Positions 11,251-21,750 of a stretch of 64,000 nucleotides of DNA are shown here, piece by piece (within the stretch, counting starts at the first letter, position 1; every line of letters starts with the position of its first letter). Made by a program: the position numbers and the translations under genes. The stretch is from Deroplatys truncata. Lineage: Eukaryota; Arthropoda; Insecta; Mantodea; Mantidae. The notes below the pieces were generated by a model, which saw nothing but the letters and a program-made list of their open reading frames with translations, searched no databases and was not told the origin of the DNA. The stretch covers positions 18,257,001 through 18,321,000 of the forward strand of contig CM060979.1 in NCBI GenBank assembly GCA_030765065.1, read 5' to 3'.

Positions 11251-12355
11251 CTGTTCATTCCAAACCAGAGTTCCCTCTGATGTAAACAGAAGCACGTGCT
11301 TAGACTTGTCACGAACCCAAGAATATACTCTTACGCCAACGTAAATAGTTCCTTAATACATGTATTGTATTATGAAATATTAGAGCAGGAAGGGTATAGA
11401 ACTACACATTTTATTGCGGTTATCATAGGAACTCATCGTTAAAGGTAATGGATATATACTAGCTGCTAAGAGATTACAAAATATGATTTTCGCCTGCTAT
11501 TACGCTAACGCCGAGAGCATCTTGCTTGTTAATACCAACCGTATGCATGACTGCCACTCTCTTACATACACAAGAAATACAGCAATGAATTCCCAGAGGT
11601 GCTGAGTACCGAATAAACACTTTGCGTAACACAGGAAATATGATAAGCGAACAGTCATTCATAATACACTAACTCACATATGCTCAGCTCAGGTCAAATC
11701 TTGTGATTTAGTCAGTTGGTATTTAAGTTCACATGGCAGAGGAAGGTGCGTGTAGTGCGAATAAACTGTTCAAACACACAAGCGGGAAACAGTTAAAAAC
11801 TGGCTAAAAACAAACAATACTTTACATATTCAACTCACTATTACAAAAATACCCGACACTTGCATTATTGCATATTTCGAAACTAATATAGGATTTTACA
11901 GGCGTTTCAGTGAGAAGTGTACCGAAAGCGAGCAGGGAATATAAACAGACATAATACAACATAGAAGAGGATAAAACGTGGGAACTTGTTTTAAGTGCGA
12001 CAGTGCTGTGGAATTGTGAATAAGCTTGTCATTATTTGGAGAGTAGTTCTGATTCCGATACGGCAGCTGAGTCATCTTCGGAGGATTCGAATTTGGGTGT
12101 TGCACTTTTGCCCGAGGATTGTGATTAACGTAAGTAAAATGTTCATTGCCGCTTACTTACAAAATCGATTGTTACCTCAGGTTGCATTTTGAACTATGAT
12201 TCTCACGCAGGGCGCCTTTTTATAGATTAAATAGTGTTCAACAAGCAGTGGGAGGGGAACAAGCAGCCAATATGGGCGGGGATTGCGATCTACTTTCGCG
12301 CGGATAATACAGAGAGTTTGTTTTCAGTGAAAGGCACTCGGTTTGGAATGGACAG
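11251..12355. mobile_element. TirA element, copy 2, complete (1105 bp, TA target duplication)
   Basis: The left end CTGTTCATTCCAAACCAGAG and the right end, reverse-complemented CTGTCCATTCCAAACCGAGT, form terminal inverted repeats. TA flanks both sides (11249-11250 and 12356-12357). Most of the left part is repeated in inverse at 1-818. On the plus strand an acidic Ser-rich frame (ESSSDSDTAAESSSEDS, near 12040-12126) ends just before a GTAAGT donor-like site. On the minus strand CTATAAAAAGG (about 12216-12226) is followed by an ATG at 12187 and another GTAAGT. No transposase domain is recognised. Confidence 0.7.
12216..12226 (-). promoter_or_regulatory. TATA box inside TirA
   Basis: On the minus strand CTATAAAAAGG lies about 30 nt upstream of an ATG (12187). 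That ATG opens a short frame, MQPEVTIDF, running into a consensus splice donor GTAAGT. The arrangement looks like a promoter with a first coding exon, but no following exon is identified. Confidence 0.35.
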
Positions 12356-12473
12356 TAGGAAAACTAATCTGTAAGATCCTTAGACTTATCACAGTTTAGC
12401 GGGGTGATGATTAGAAGAAGCACGGAGGAAACGGTACAGTAAACCAAAGCTTTCTCTGCCTGCAGGTAGGGAT

Positions 12474-13429
12474 TGAAGTAGATAATTATCTTTACGTTAT
12501 TTGCACCACGTTTGGGCGTCAATTTAAAGTAGTTTGTATTGAAGGAGTTGTATTATCGTTCTACTGTTGGGGAGAAAACTTGAAGTAGTTGCAAACGCAC
12601 GTATGGTACCCGATAGCCTTAGCCCCAATTTTTAAAAACATTAACTTTGTAATTTGACTGTTTCTTTAAGTATTATATATTTATGTTTGCCTCGGCTGCA
12701 TCAGTATTATTGTTAGAGATATGGATGTCTTAGCAGGGTTGTGTTGCGACAAGAACGTAGGCTTACACAGATTATAATTTTACTTCACTCCTTTTATTAA
12801 TGCTTGACACGATTTAAATAAAACTTCATTGATATAGACAGAGCTGTGAGATTCTTTAATTAATTACTTGCACTTTTTAACACGTAAACTATTTTCGTCT
12901 CTCACGAATACGTATTAAATCTCTTGAGGACACTTTTTGCGTCTGTTCAGTAACGCTGTCTTCAACCAACTGAAGAGATTTTTAGCGTCTAAAATTTGTA
13001 AATTTCGCATTTCAAGTCTCTGATTGGCTATTCCTAACCCAATAGAATACCTTCTTTTAACTAAAGCTTTTTCTGGTTGTTGATTGGCTATTTTATAAGC
13101 TCACTAAAATTATATTAATGGTTCCAAGAATCACAAGTAGTATTGTTAAACTCTCAAACTTATTATTGCCTCAAGGTTACCTCATTGTTACCTCATTGTT
13201 AGCAACTTTTAACTTATTATTCTCACAGCTCCTACATTATTAAATTACGCAATATATTCGCATAACATTATTTAACATGTATACAATAATATAAACATAT
13301 ACAATGACTGTAATATACACTTTTTATATATTGTTAAATACACATATTGTTTAAAGCGGGCTGTTATTGAATTTTATATATATTATATAATTAGACTGAA
13401 ATCATTTAAGTATTAAAAATACTGCCTCA
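12474..13429 (-). mobile_element. Solo LTR, family LTR-1, copy B (956 bp)
   Basis: Read on the minus strand it starts TGAGGCAGTATTTTTAATAC and ends TACTTCA. The 4-bp target duplication is exact (GGAT at 12470-12473 and 13430-13433, plus strand), so both ends are fixed. A primer-site-like motif TGACGCCCAAACGTGGTGC (12503-12521, minus) lies about 30 nt inside the 3' terminus rather than after it. CCAAT boxes are present. No second LTR or coding region adjoins it. Confidence 0.85.
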
Positions 13430-13499
13430 GGATAACAGTATGTTCCTCCTCCTCACCTCCTTGTTAATATCTCATCTACTCTAAAATGTTTCTAAAATC

Positions 13500-14014
13500 C
13501 TAGTGGGTAGATAGTAGAACAGGACTAGGTGACGGAGAGAACACCCAGCAACTCGACCCAAAATGGATCTTTTGTGCGTACACGGAGTGGATGAAGTGAG
13601 GGAACCTAAGGAGACGCGTAGAGTTCCCTAATACTTCCAGGCTTGACCACCCGGCCACGAGAGGTTCGCTTGAAGACGTCATCTAGTGGGACCGGAGAAA
13701 CACGAGCCAGCAGTGGAGGCTAGACAACCTTCCCTCTAGGAGGGCCGAGAAGAAGTTCTAAACCACAAGCCTCTGTGCCATTGCCCGATACCGACAGAAC
13801 TACATCCCCGGAGTCAACCTGAATCATGAAAGGTAAAAGAAATGAGAGGAAATGGGGGAAAGAAGAGATCTGTGGTAGAATGCACCACACTAACATTTGC
13901 TGTAAACCACGAAAAAGCCCATGGTCAGAGCGTGGGGCCACCGTGAATCCAACCAGGGACCTCCCGAATTCGATCTTCACACGTTACAGCGGAGCCATCT
14001 CGCTCGGGCAGGTA
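13500..14014 (-). mobile_element. SINE-B copy 3
   Basis: In reverse orientation the head contains GGGCGAGATGGCTCC (A-box region) and CCTGGTTGGATTCACGG (degenerate B-box). The body follows with CATGGGCTTTTTCGTGGTTT and GATTCAGGTTGACTCCGGGG. The 5' head is immediately followed by the fold-back element at 14015, which appears to have inserted at its edge. Confidence 0.7.
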
Positions 14015-14159
14015 CAGAGTGAGCCAAAAGACTCCGAACCGCCTGTGTTTCCCTGTCCGCGTCATCGGCGCTCGTTGCCGTCTGCCGCTATCACAAAAAG
14101 GCGCGGATGAAATCATACAACATTTCTAAAGCTACTTTTAAAGGCTTTACTTTCCAACT

Positions 14160-14508
14160 TTACGAAAGGTGATGCTGAAACTGGCCACCGTCGTTGTCCA
14201 CACATTTCTGGAACCTCTTTAGGAAACTATCCATCATGGAATTTTTGAGAGGAATTCTCCAAACGATGACCAATGTAGTCTGATGTTTCTTCGATAAGAA
14301 CCGAACGCCGTCTTTTAGATTTCTTAGCCTCAACAGTTCTTGTGGCCTAAAATTTACTGTAAAGTTCATGGAATGTTGTGCGGTCTGGAACTTTTACATC
14401 TGGAAATCTTTCTGCAAATCGTACTTTCACTTGGCGAGCTGACCGAGTTCACACATACGAATCATAAATAAATACACGCTGTGCAGTAGAAAACATATAC
14501 TGAGCCAT
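14160..14508 (-). pseudogene. Internally deleted transposase (N-terminus fused to C-terminus)
   Basis: From the minus-strand ATG at 14508 the frame reads MAQYMFSTAQRVFIYDSYV, a stop, then RQVKVRFAERFPDVKVPDRT and KSKRRRSVLIEETSDYIG. This resembles the helix-turn-helix N-terminus of insect Tc-like transposases. It then jumps to the C-terminal end DSFLKRFQKCVDN...GGQFQHHLS and a stop at 14160. The catalytic DDE core is missing. In-frame stops occur at the end of the YDSYV and ELYSKF segments. Assignment rests on overall pattern; the exact subfamily is not determined. Confidence 0.6.
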
Positions 14509-14749
14509 AACATACTTTGTGACTGTACAAGACAAAATAATAAATAACTCGTAATAACTGAACCACATCACATCACCGTCAACTCAAAACTGCACTTCAC
14601 ACTGCACAGCAAAACCACAACAGCGTGACTTTGTTTATAGCAGCAGTGCGTTATCGTGTTTTTATCACATTTCCACACGCCCAGTGGAACATCCCGCGCA
14701 GCCGGTAATATTGTTCATAAAATACCCCTCCGGGGTAACTTAAAACATA

Positions 14750-14915
14750 AAGTGTACAATACAAACCCACACACCCTGGAAGAATTAAAACAAAATATCC
14801 GCCAGGAAATTTCTCAACGTGAACTACGGCGAGTGATGGATAGTTTCCTAAAGAGGTGCCAAAATGTATGGACAACGGCGGTGGCCAGTTTCAGCATCTC
14901 CTTTCGTAAAGTTGG
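14750..14915 (+). pseudogene. Second transposase C-terminal copy in the right arm
   Basis: PHTLEELKQNIRQEISQREL then RRVMDSFLKRCQ is the C-terminal part of a Tc/mariner-like transposase. A +1 shift is needed to reach the terminal GGGQFQHLLS and stop. It is the inverted counterpart of the C-terminal end at 14160-14240 but extends further upstream. Confidence 0.6.
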
Positions 14916-15060
14916 TAAGTAAAGCCTTTAAAAGTAGTTTTAAAAAAGTTGTATGGTTTCATCCGCGCCTTTCTATGATAGCGGCAGATGGCAACGAGCG
15001 CCGAGGACGCGGACAGGTAAAACACCGCGCAGCCAGTTCGGAGTCTTTTGGTTCACTCTG

Positions 15061-15664
15061 TAGATGATAAACAGTATTTACGTAGTTTTAGCACACACTT
15101 ATGGGTAGCAACAACCCTTTGCATAGTTGCGGGTTGTTAACATGTACACATTCAAGGACACAAGCAACAGGAATATATGCACTTCACTAAGTGAAGTTAG
15201 AAACGCACGTGTAGCAAGCTTGTTGCTCGCACCGAGCAGTTCAGCCTGGTGTATCAAGCGGAATGGAGCACTACATCAAAAGTTGTTTTCCAACGCACCG
15301 CCGCCGCCGCCGCTGCGCTCTAGCGTTATCGCTTTATAATGGCTAAATAAAACATGCCCGACAACTTTTGGATCCTGTTTTGGTAAACATGAGCTACACG
15401 CCCTTTCGGTCGCCTATCCGCCATCCATCCATACATCGCTTTCCAATCCCTCCCAGCCTCCCCCTAACAGGAAAAAAACGTTTGATCTCTGACTGTCATC
15501 GACTGACTTCACAAGATGAATTCTGTAAAATGTGATAGACTGAAAACATATGTTACTGGCATTTCAAATTGGAACTTACCTTTAAGCAATATCTACCTGT
15601 GGACTGTTTTATTTATCATCTATTCTTTTTCAGTGCTTTTTATTTTCAAAAGGCATCTGTGCAG
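15061..15664. other. Unassigned stretch
   Basis: It contains a short CCG-trinucleotide run (about 15299-15312). No gene or recognised repeat is seen. Confidence 0.3.
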
Positions 15665-16675
15665 AGAAAAAAAACCTCTGATGAATTACATTCACATGAC
15701 TTTCTCTACCATCTATCGTTTACTACTGAGTATAGAAACTATTCCTATGGCAGAACATTTTGCTCTCTATCTCATTTTAATCGAGATAAACGTTTGCAGA
15801 AATACCTACATTACCCACTTCGTTATGGATACAAAGAGAACAGCGATACTCAAATGTTTAACAACTGGACGCTATATGCTGGCTTAAAATTGCATACCTT
15901 TTCCATGCAATTGCGAAATTAAATTAAATTGAGTTTTATTTATGGGCGTTCTTTAACTGCTGTGGTCCTTAACGTCCCATTCTATATTGGGCGTGAAAGA
16001 CCGAAAATTTTGCTCAGAGCCTCTTTATCAGGCTTGGGGTTCTTTTACGTGCCGTAAATCTACGACTCGGGACCACCGGCTTTACTGCTCTTCCGAAGGA
16101 AGCTATGCTAAGGATATTTACGCCCGAAAAAAAGTACATCGCCCTCCGCCGGGTTTGAATTCGCGACCTCGGGAACTAGACGCTAGCATGGTAACCACTA
16201 CACCACGGAGGACGACATCCAATCGCGAGAATCAACTGAATATCGACAGGACTTTAATAATGGATATCTCGAAAATAGCCTATGCCACAAAAAATTATTT
16301 GAAATAAACTATATGTTTTAACATTTACCAGTTATACAAGATTATACAAAATTCCTTTCGAATGAAGGGGACTTCACGGGGTATTCCCAGAAAATTAAAA
16401 ACATCTATATATTCTCTTTCTAATGTAACATGGATAATATTTTAATCAAATTTTAATAGATGCTATTTTTGAGAAAATAAAAATTTAAAAAAAAATCCAT
16501 CTAAAGTGTAGTTTGGGGTGGGAGATTATCTTGAAAATCCTAGTTTCGCATCTTTGAAAAGTACTGAAATTAAATACCAAGTTCAGAATTCATACATTTC
16601 ATTTTTGAGTTATTCCATTCAAACACGTGCACACACACACACATATACATACAGAGGAACATATTTTTAAAAAAA
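15665..16675 (+). repeat. Rep1 copy (older subtype) interrupted by SINE-A
   Basis: Rep1 sequence occupies 15665-15903 and resumes at about 16231 (GGATATCTCGAAAATAGCC) to 16675. The SINE-A copy lies between. The 3' end is lost where the next Rep1 copy begins. Overlapping forward frames over 15516-15922 run through Rep1 and are not considered genes. Confidence 0.75.
15919..16215 (-). mobile_element. SINE-A copy 1, full length with target duplication
   Basis: On the minus strand, the head CCTCCGTGGTGTAGTGGTTA (A-box, like tRNA-Val/Glu/Asp) is followed by CGCGAATTCAAACCC (B-box). The body contains CGGCACGTAAAAGAACCC and CGCCCAATATAGAATGGGAC. The tail is AAACTCAATTTAATTTAATT. Imperfect 15-bp direct repeats flank it (CATGCAATTGCGAAA at 15904 and CATCCAATCGCGAGA at 16216), as expected of LINE-mediated insertion. 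Confidence 0.85.
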
Positions 16676-17518
16676 ATCTGATGTGTTACACTCACATGAC
16701 TTTCCCTACTCTGTACAAACTATTTTTACAAATGCTTATTCTCCATATGCTTCATGTTAATCGAGATATCGAGATGTTAATCTTATTGGTAATTTTCTTG
16801 TATATGCAAGGGGAATTGGAGGCTTTAAGCGATAGTCAAATGTTATAAGAGCTGGTTGCTATGTGGCGTATTCCATTCTCTTTGTATGTCCAGGACATAA
16901 AAAAAATGAATAACGAATAACCATTTGAGAAAAAGTATAAATATTGGAAAGTTTAAGGGAAAAACAAGCAATATCTCGAAAATGGTTCACCCAACAAAAA
17001 AACTGTACAGGACATAAATTGTGTATTTTAACGTGATCTACATTTTTTGTGTAGTAAAGTTTTGTCTATCTCTTATGGTTTACCAGTTATGCAAAAGCCG
17101 TTCAGAATGAAGAATACTTTTGGAGACATTCCCAGAAAATTCGAGATATACATTTCATTTGTCATGAAAATATCTTAAACATATGATATTTTTATCAAAT
17201 TGTTAGAGCCATTTTTGAGAAAATTAAAGTTTTGAAAAATGTTCCATGTAAGGGGTAATTTGGGGTGGGGGGATTTTCTTGAAAACCTTCGTGTCGCATC
17301 TCTGGAAGATACTGAATCTAAATACCAAGTTTGGTGTTTATCCGACTGTTCGTTTCTGAGTTATGCTGTTCACAGACATACACACACACGGACATGTTTC
17401 CAATTTTGTTTTGATTTAGGGGGTCTCAAAACATATATTTCCGGTGAAATCTCGGTATCGAATTTTTGAGTGGAATACAATACTTCCCCTACTTATTATA
17501 CGTAGTAGAGAAAGTAAA
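16676..17518 (+). repeat. Rep1 copy, near full length
   Basis: It runs from AAATCTGATGTGTTACACTC to CGTAGTAGAGAAAGTAAAA. It begins directly where the preceding older Rep1 copy stops, so one probably inserted into or recombined with the other. Confidence 0.85.
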
Positions 17519-17911
17519 ATGCAGTGTTTAGATTATGTGATCGTAGTGGCCAGGATTGGAGACGATCACAGCGTATACACCATTCAGGATATCGAAACAT
17601 AAGTACGTAATGGACTGTAATTCGGTGGGGGAGAACGATAAAACAGCTGTTTTATTTAATGTTTATTGTCATTAGAGGTGAAATGTAATGCTGTGCAGCA
17701 GCCGTAACTGCATTAATGTCTTTATACGTCATAAATATACAAGAATTCCTGCTGAATTGTTACAATAGCGGTTGCCGCGTGTTTGACTGGGATTTGATAT
17801 CGCACTATAACTATATATTTTTGTCGAATTAGTCCTTAATGTATATTGCATGCGCGTTTATCTCTTATTTTGTCGACGGCCATAATTATTATCCTTTATA
17901 TTTTACATTTA
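17519..17911. other. Unassigned stretch before tandem duplication
   Basis: I see no gene and no recognised repeat. Confidence 0.3.
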
Positions 17912-19100
17912 TTGCGATGAACTGAGAATTCCCACTTGTATGTAAGGAGTGCCGGACAACGTTTGAACTCAGTAATAATTATAGTTTAAGAATTATTAAT
18001 AATTAAGATTCAATTTGATAGATTTCCATAATTTTAAAGCAATGGGATTAAAACTGTATCAATCAAAAGGCCTTCGGAATCTGTAAATATGGTTTAAGTT
18101 TCAATGCAGTTGTCAAATAAATAAAGGCGTAATTGCCTAAGAAGAACTGCAAGATTTAGTCAAAATAAGAGTAGCTTCGTTTCAGACTGTCCATTATGTT
18201 TTCCGAGCGTGGGACCATAAAAATCGTAACCTTCTTTTGCACTTCGTGGGGATGAGGCAAGTTTTAAGAGCAAACAACGCTATCAGGCAACGGACTTTTA
18301 TTAGTTAGACTTTGAATTTTCAACCAGTGAACCAATAAACGTAGAGGATAAGTATTAGAACCAATCGAAAGACAGGAAAAAGCACTGACATGTATAAAAT
18401 TCGGAGGCGCGCTGTGACTGTGCTAAGTGCCGCGCAATTATGCAATTATAAAGTGATGTAGGTGAAATATTTATATAATATGCTAACGGCATTCCTCGAT
18501 ATAATTATATCCAAGCTCATAAACGAGTTAATGTTAATCAAGTGACTAATTCAAGTTCGCGCGAATCTACAGAACGGTGATATTAAATAACTAGCCGGAG
18601 CAAACTTTAGCGTTCTAAGAGACAATAGCGGGAAGACAGTAATAAAAGAATCACACGTGTTAGGGAATACCAATGAATCTTGCAGGATTTCTAGCATAAA
18701 GAGTGAGAAAAGTGAAAACAGTGTTTCTTTTAAGACAATATCCTGGTGTCACCACTCCCGCAATCCTACCCTGACAATAACTGTAGGGAATTTCAGACAG
18801 ATTCGCCAACAGCTGACCCTGAGATGATACAAGTGCTTCCTGATTGACATCGGCGATTTCGAGTCCTGAAGACTACCCACACGAAGTAGCGGGGCAAAAC
18901 GCTACGCATCTAGATAAAATGCAATGCTACCATTAAACGTATATAAAGCACTGGAGAATCTCATTGATATACAAAATATACTAACACAAAACGCAGCCGT
19001 AAAATCCTCAAACGAATCTTTTAGGGAGGGACTAACGCATTTTGAAACTTACCTTACCAATGGCCAAAATACAATCAATAATAGAGTATTTTGCCTTTTT
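17912..19100 (+). repeat. DupA unit 1 (1.2 kb, tandem with 19631-20929)
   Basis: From TTGCGATGAACTGAGAATTC onward this aligns with unit 2 almost throughout. The main differences are an indel at the start and about 90 bp absent here but present in unit 2 after the TATA box. It contains AACCAATAAACG and GAACCAATCGAAAG (CCAAT contexts) and TATAAAA at 18393-18399. A 53-residue ATG frame at its 3' end is shared with unit 2. The architecture resembles a promoter plus 5' leader, but no known family is recognised. Confidence 0.8.
18393..18399 (+). promoter_or_regulatory. TATA box with upstream CCAAT motifs (DupA unit 1)
   Basis: TATAAAA is followed by TTCGGAGGCGCGC. CCAAT contexts lie about 30 and 60 bp upstream. 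The same layout is retained at 20144-20150 in unit 2. Confidence 0.45.
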
Positions 19101-19160
19101 AGATTTTCAAACATCATAAAAGTGATCCATAGATCAACCTTTGGATGTATACAATTTTGA
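18924..19160 (+). CDS. Small hypothetical ORF in DupA unit 1
   Basis: An ATG frame (MLPLNVYKALENLIDIQNIL...) shares its first ~51 codons without indels with the frame at 20759 in unit 2. I counted ten substitutions over those codons, seven changing the amino acid, which does not indicate purifying selection. The frame continues into different sequence after the unit ends. No family is recognised. It may be the leftover of a mobile-element ORF, or chance. Confidence 0.2.
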   Translation: MLPLNVYKALENLIDIQNILTQNAAVKSSNESFREGLTHFETYLTNGQNTINNRVFCLFRFSNIIKVIHRSTFGCIQF

Positions 19161-19630
19161 GATATAGTTCATTGCTAAGATAAATTCACTCACCGAGTGA
19201 AAGAATAGATGCTCATTCGGTTTAAGTAAATAGCATAGAAATAAAAGTGTTAGTTCTGATTTTTTCCAAAACAAAGCAACACCATAACTTCAGTATAACA
19301 TACGTCATATTCTCACTTTCTCTTCCACGTATTTCAAACGACGGCTTCCCTGGACAACCCGCATTTGTTACCGTTTCGGATACTACATGACGTATGGCTT
19401 AATTTTATTGGGTGGTGGTGTCACCTTGGAAATGCTGTCACGCCTTGTGATGTGTATCGCACCAATAAGCAATATATATGCTAGTTCTATCAACTCATTG
19501 GCAAATTGCAAATAGGTATAGGTGAGGAATTGCGACCAATTTTGTCGAACTTTCCCGAAGTTAATTGCGAATACACATCAAATGTCTGTTTGGAAGTGCT
19601 CTTGAATACGAGTCAATTCGATGAACTGAG
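19101..19630. other. Spacer between DupA units
   Basis: This is about 530 bp with no recognised repeat. A 62-codon frame (19506-19694) runs into unit 2. No primer-binding site follows unit 1 and no polypurine tract precedes unit 2, which argues against an LTR pair. Confidence 0.35.
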
Positions 19631-20929
19631 TTGCGATGAACTGAGAATTCGCGTTGGTATGCCGGACAACGTTTGTAGCTATATTTCCGGCTGATTAAGA
19701 ATACATAAAAGCAACTCAGTAATAATTATAGTTTAAGAAATTAATAATTAACTAAGATTCAATTTGATAGATTTCCATAATTTTAAAGCAATGGGAATAA
19801 AAACTGTATCAATCGAAAGGCCTTCTGAAGCTGTAAATATGGTTTAAGTTTCAATGCTGTTGTCAAATAAATAAAGGCGTAATTGCCTAAGAAGAACTGC
19901 AAGATTTAGTCAAAATAAGAGTAGCTTCGTTTCAGACTGTCCATTATGTTTTCCGAGCGTGGGACCATAAAAATCGTAAACCTTCTTTTGCACTTCGTGG
20001 GGATGAGGCAAGTTTTAAGAGCAAACAACTCTATCAGACAACGGACTTTTCTTAGTTAGACTTTGAATTTTCAACCAGGGAACCAATAAATGTAAAGGAT
20101 AAGTATTAGAACCAATAGAAAGACAGGAAGACGCAGTGACATGTATAAAATTCGGAGGCGCGCTTTGACTGATATATGTGAACGCGAGCGTGGATTTAAG
20201 CACAGTTTGTCATGATTCTTCTTTAAGGTAACACGTAGCACTCCGGGTCTGAAAAGGACGCTAAGTGCCGTGCAATTATAAAGTGATGTAGGTGAAATAT
20301 TTAGGTATATAATGTGCTAACGACATTCTTCGATAGAATTATATCCAAGCACAAAAACGAGTTAATGTTAGTCAAGTGACTAATTCAAGTTCGCGCGAAT
20401 CTAAAGAACGGTGATACTAAATAACTAGCCGGAGCAAACTTTAGTGATCCAAGAGACAATACTGGATAGACAGTATTAATAGAATCACACGTGTTAGGGA
20501 ATACCAATAAATCTTGCAGGATTTCTAGCCTAAAGAATGAGAAAAGTGAAAACAGTGTTTCTTTCGTGACAATATCCTGGTGTCACCACTCCCAAAATCC
20601 TACCCTGACAATAAGTATAGGGAATTTCAGACAGATTCGCCAACAGCTGACCCTGAGATGCTACAAGTGCTTCCTTATTGACATCGGCGATTTAGAGTCC
20701 TGAAGACTAGCCACACGAAGTAGCGGGGCAAAACGCTAAGCATCTAAGATAAAATGCAATGCTACCATTAAACGTACATAAAGCACTGGAGAATTTCATA
20801 GATTTACAAAACATACTAACACAAAACGCAGCCGTGAAATCCCCACACGAATCTTTTTGGGAGGGACTAACGCATTTTGCAACTTACCTTACCAATGGCC
20901 AAAATACAATCAGAGTATTTTGCCTTTTT
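19631..20929 (+). repeat. DupA unit 2
   Basis: This is the second unit of the duplication, about 1.3 kb, with TATAAAA at 20144-20150. An extra ~90 bp after the TATA box is absent from unit 1. The right end is cut by a reverse Rep1 copy at GCCTTTTTACTTTCTCTACT, so the original end is lost. Confidence 0.8.
20144..20150 (+). promoter_or_regulatory. TATA box with upstream CCAAT motifs (DupA unit 2)
   Basis: TATAAAA has the same surroundings as 18393-18399, including GAACCAATAAATG and AACCAATAGAAAG upstream. Conservation in both units is expected from duplication alone and does not prove activity. Confidence 0.4.
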
Positions 20930-21028
20930 ACTTTCTCTACTACGTATAGAAGTAGGGGAAGTATTGTATACCACCCAAAAATTCGATACCGGGATTTCAC
21001 CGGAAATACATGTTTTGAGTCCCCCTGA
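20759..21028 (+). CDS. Small hypothetical ORF in DupA unit 2
   Basis: This is the counterpart of the frame at 18924 (MLPLNVHKALENFIDLQNIL...). After about 57 codons it reads into Rep1, so the C-terminus is not original. See the unit 1 entry for the substitution pattern. Confidence 0.15.
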   Translation: MLPLNVHKALENFIDLQNILTQNAAVKSPHESFWEGLTHFATYLTNGQNTIRVFCLFTFSTTYRSRGSIVYHPKIRYRDFTGNTCFESP

Positions 21029-21680
21029 ATCCAAAAAAAGCATTTTTGGAAACATGTCCGTGTGTGTGTGTGTGTCTGTGAACAGCATAACTCAGAAACG
21101 AACAGTCGGATAAACACCAAACTTGGTATTTTGGTTCAGTATCTTCCAGAGATGACACACGAAGGTTTTCAGGAAAATCCCCCCATCCCAGATTATCCTT
21201 TACATGGAACATTTTTCGAAAATATTAATTTTCTCAAAAATGGCTCTAACGATTTTGATTAAAACATCTTTCATGGCAAATGAAATGTGTAGCTTAAATT
21301 TTCTGGGAATGTCCCCAAAAGTCCTCTGGATCCTGAAGGACTTTTGCATAGCTGGTAAACCGTAAGGGATAGACAAAATGTCACTACACAAAAAATATAG
21401 ATTTCGTTAAAGCACACAAGTTATGTCATATACATTTATTGTGGAGTGAACCATTTCCGAAATATTCCTTGTTATTTGTTTGAATTTTGCAATACTTATA
21501 CTTTTTCTCAAATGGGAATTCGTTATTCGTTTTTTGTACGTCCTGGACATACAAACAGGATGGAATACTCCACATAGCAACCAGCTCTTAAAATATTTGA
21601 CTATCGCTTAAAGCCTACCATATTCCCCTTCCATCTACAAGAAAATTAGCAATAACATTAACATCTCGATTGACTTGTGT
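20926..21680 (-). repeat. Rep1 copy, truncated at its start side
   Basis: It runs in reverse from TTTTTACTTTCTCTACTACG to the block before GATTGACTTGTGTTGATCGG. The usual terminal part (TGTACAAGAGTAGAGAAAGT) is missing. Confidence 0.8.
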
Positions 21681-21686
21681 TGATCG

Positions 21687-21750
21687 GGGGTGAATCTAGT
21701 TATCAGGGTTGTGTAAATTATTCCTAAGCGTTAGCTAGCTCTTTATAATT
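21687..21750 (+). repeat. Left 64-bp direct repeat flanking LTR copy C
   Basis: GGGGTGAATCTAGTTATCAG through TTTATAATT is repeated at 22725-22788 with 60 of 64 positions identical and no gaps. The two copies abut the LTR ends exactly. Confidence 0.85.

Larger units (their letters stand above)
14015..15060. mobile_element. Fold-back element from a Tc/mariner-like transposon (TA target duplication)
   Basis: Both ends begin CAGAGTGARCCAAAAGACTC and TA flanks each side (14013-14014 and 15061-15062). The inverted arms extend about 220-230 bp, far longer than normal terminal repeats. Each arm includes the transposase C-terminal coding end, a stretch like DSFLKRFQKCVDN...GGQFQH. The centre also holds an N-terminal transposase segment. 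The element therefore looks like a rearranged derivative with two C-terminal ends in inverse orientation. Confidence 0.75.

Noticed and set aside
13500-14110. Open frames on both strands in the SINE-B copy as genes
   Set aside because: The interval is explained by a tRNA-headed SINE present six times in the window.
17912-20929. DupA units as the two LTRs of one retrotransposon
   Set aside because: No primer-binding site after unit 1, no polypurine tract before unit 2, only ~530 bp between them, and no TG..CA borders that I can define.
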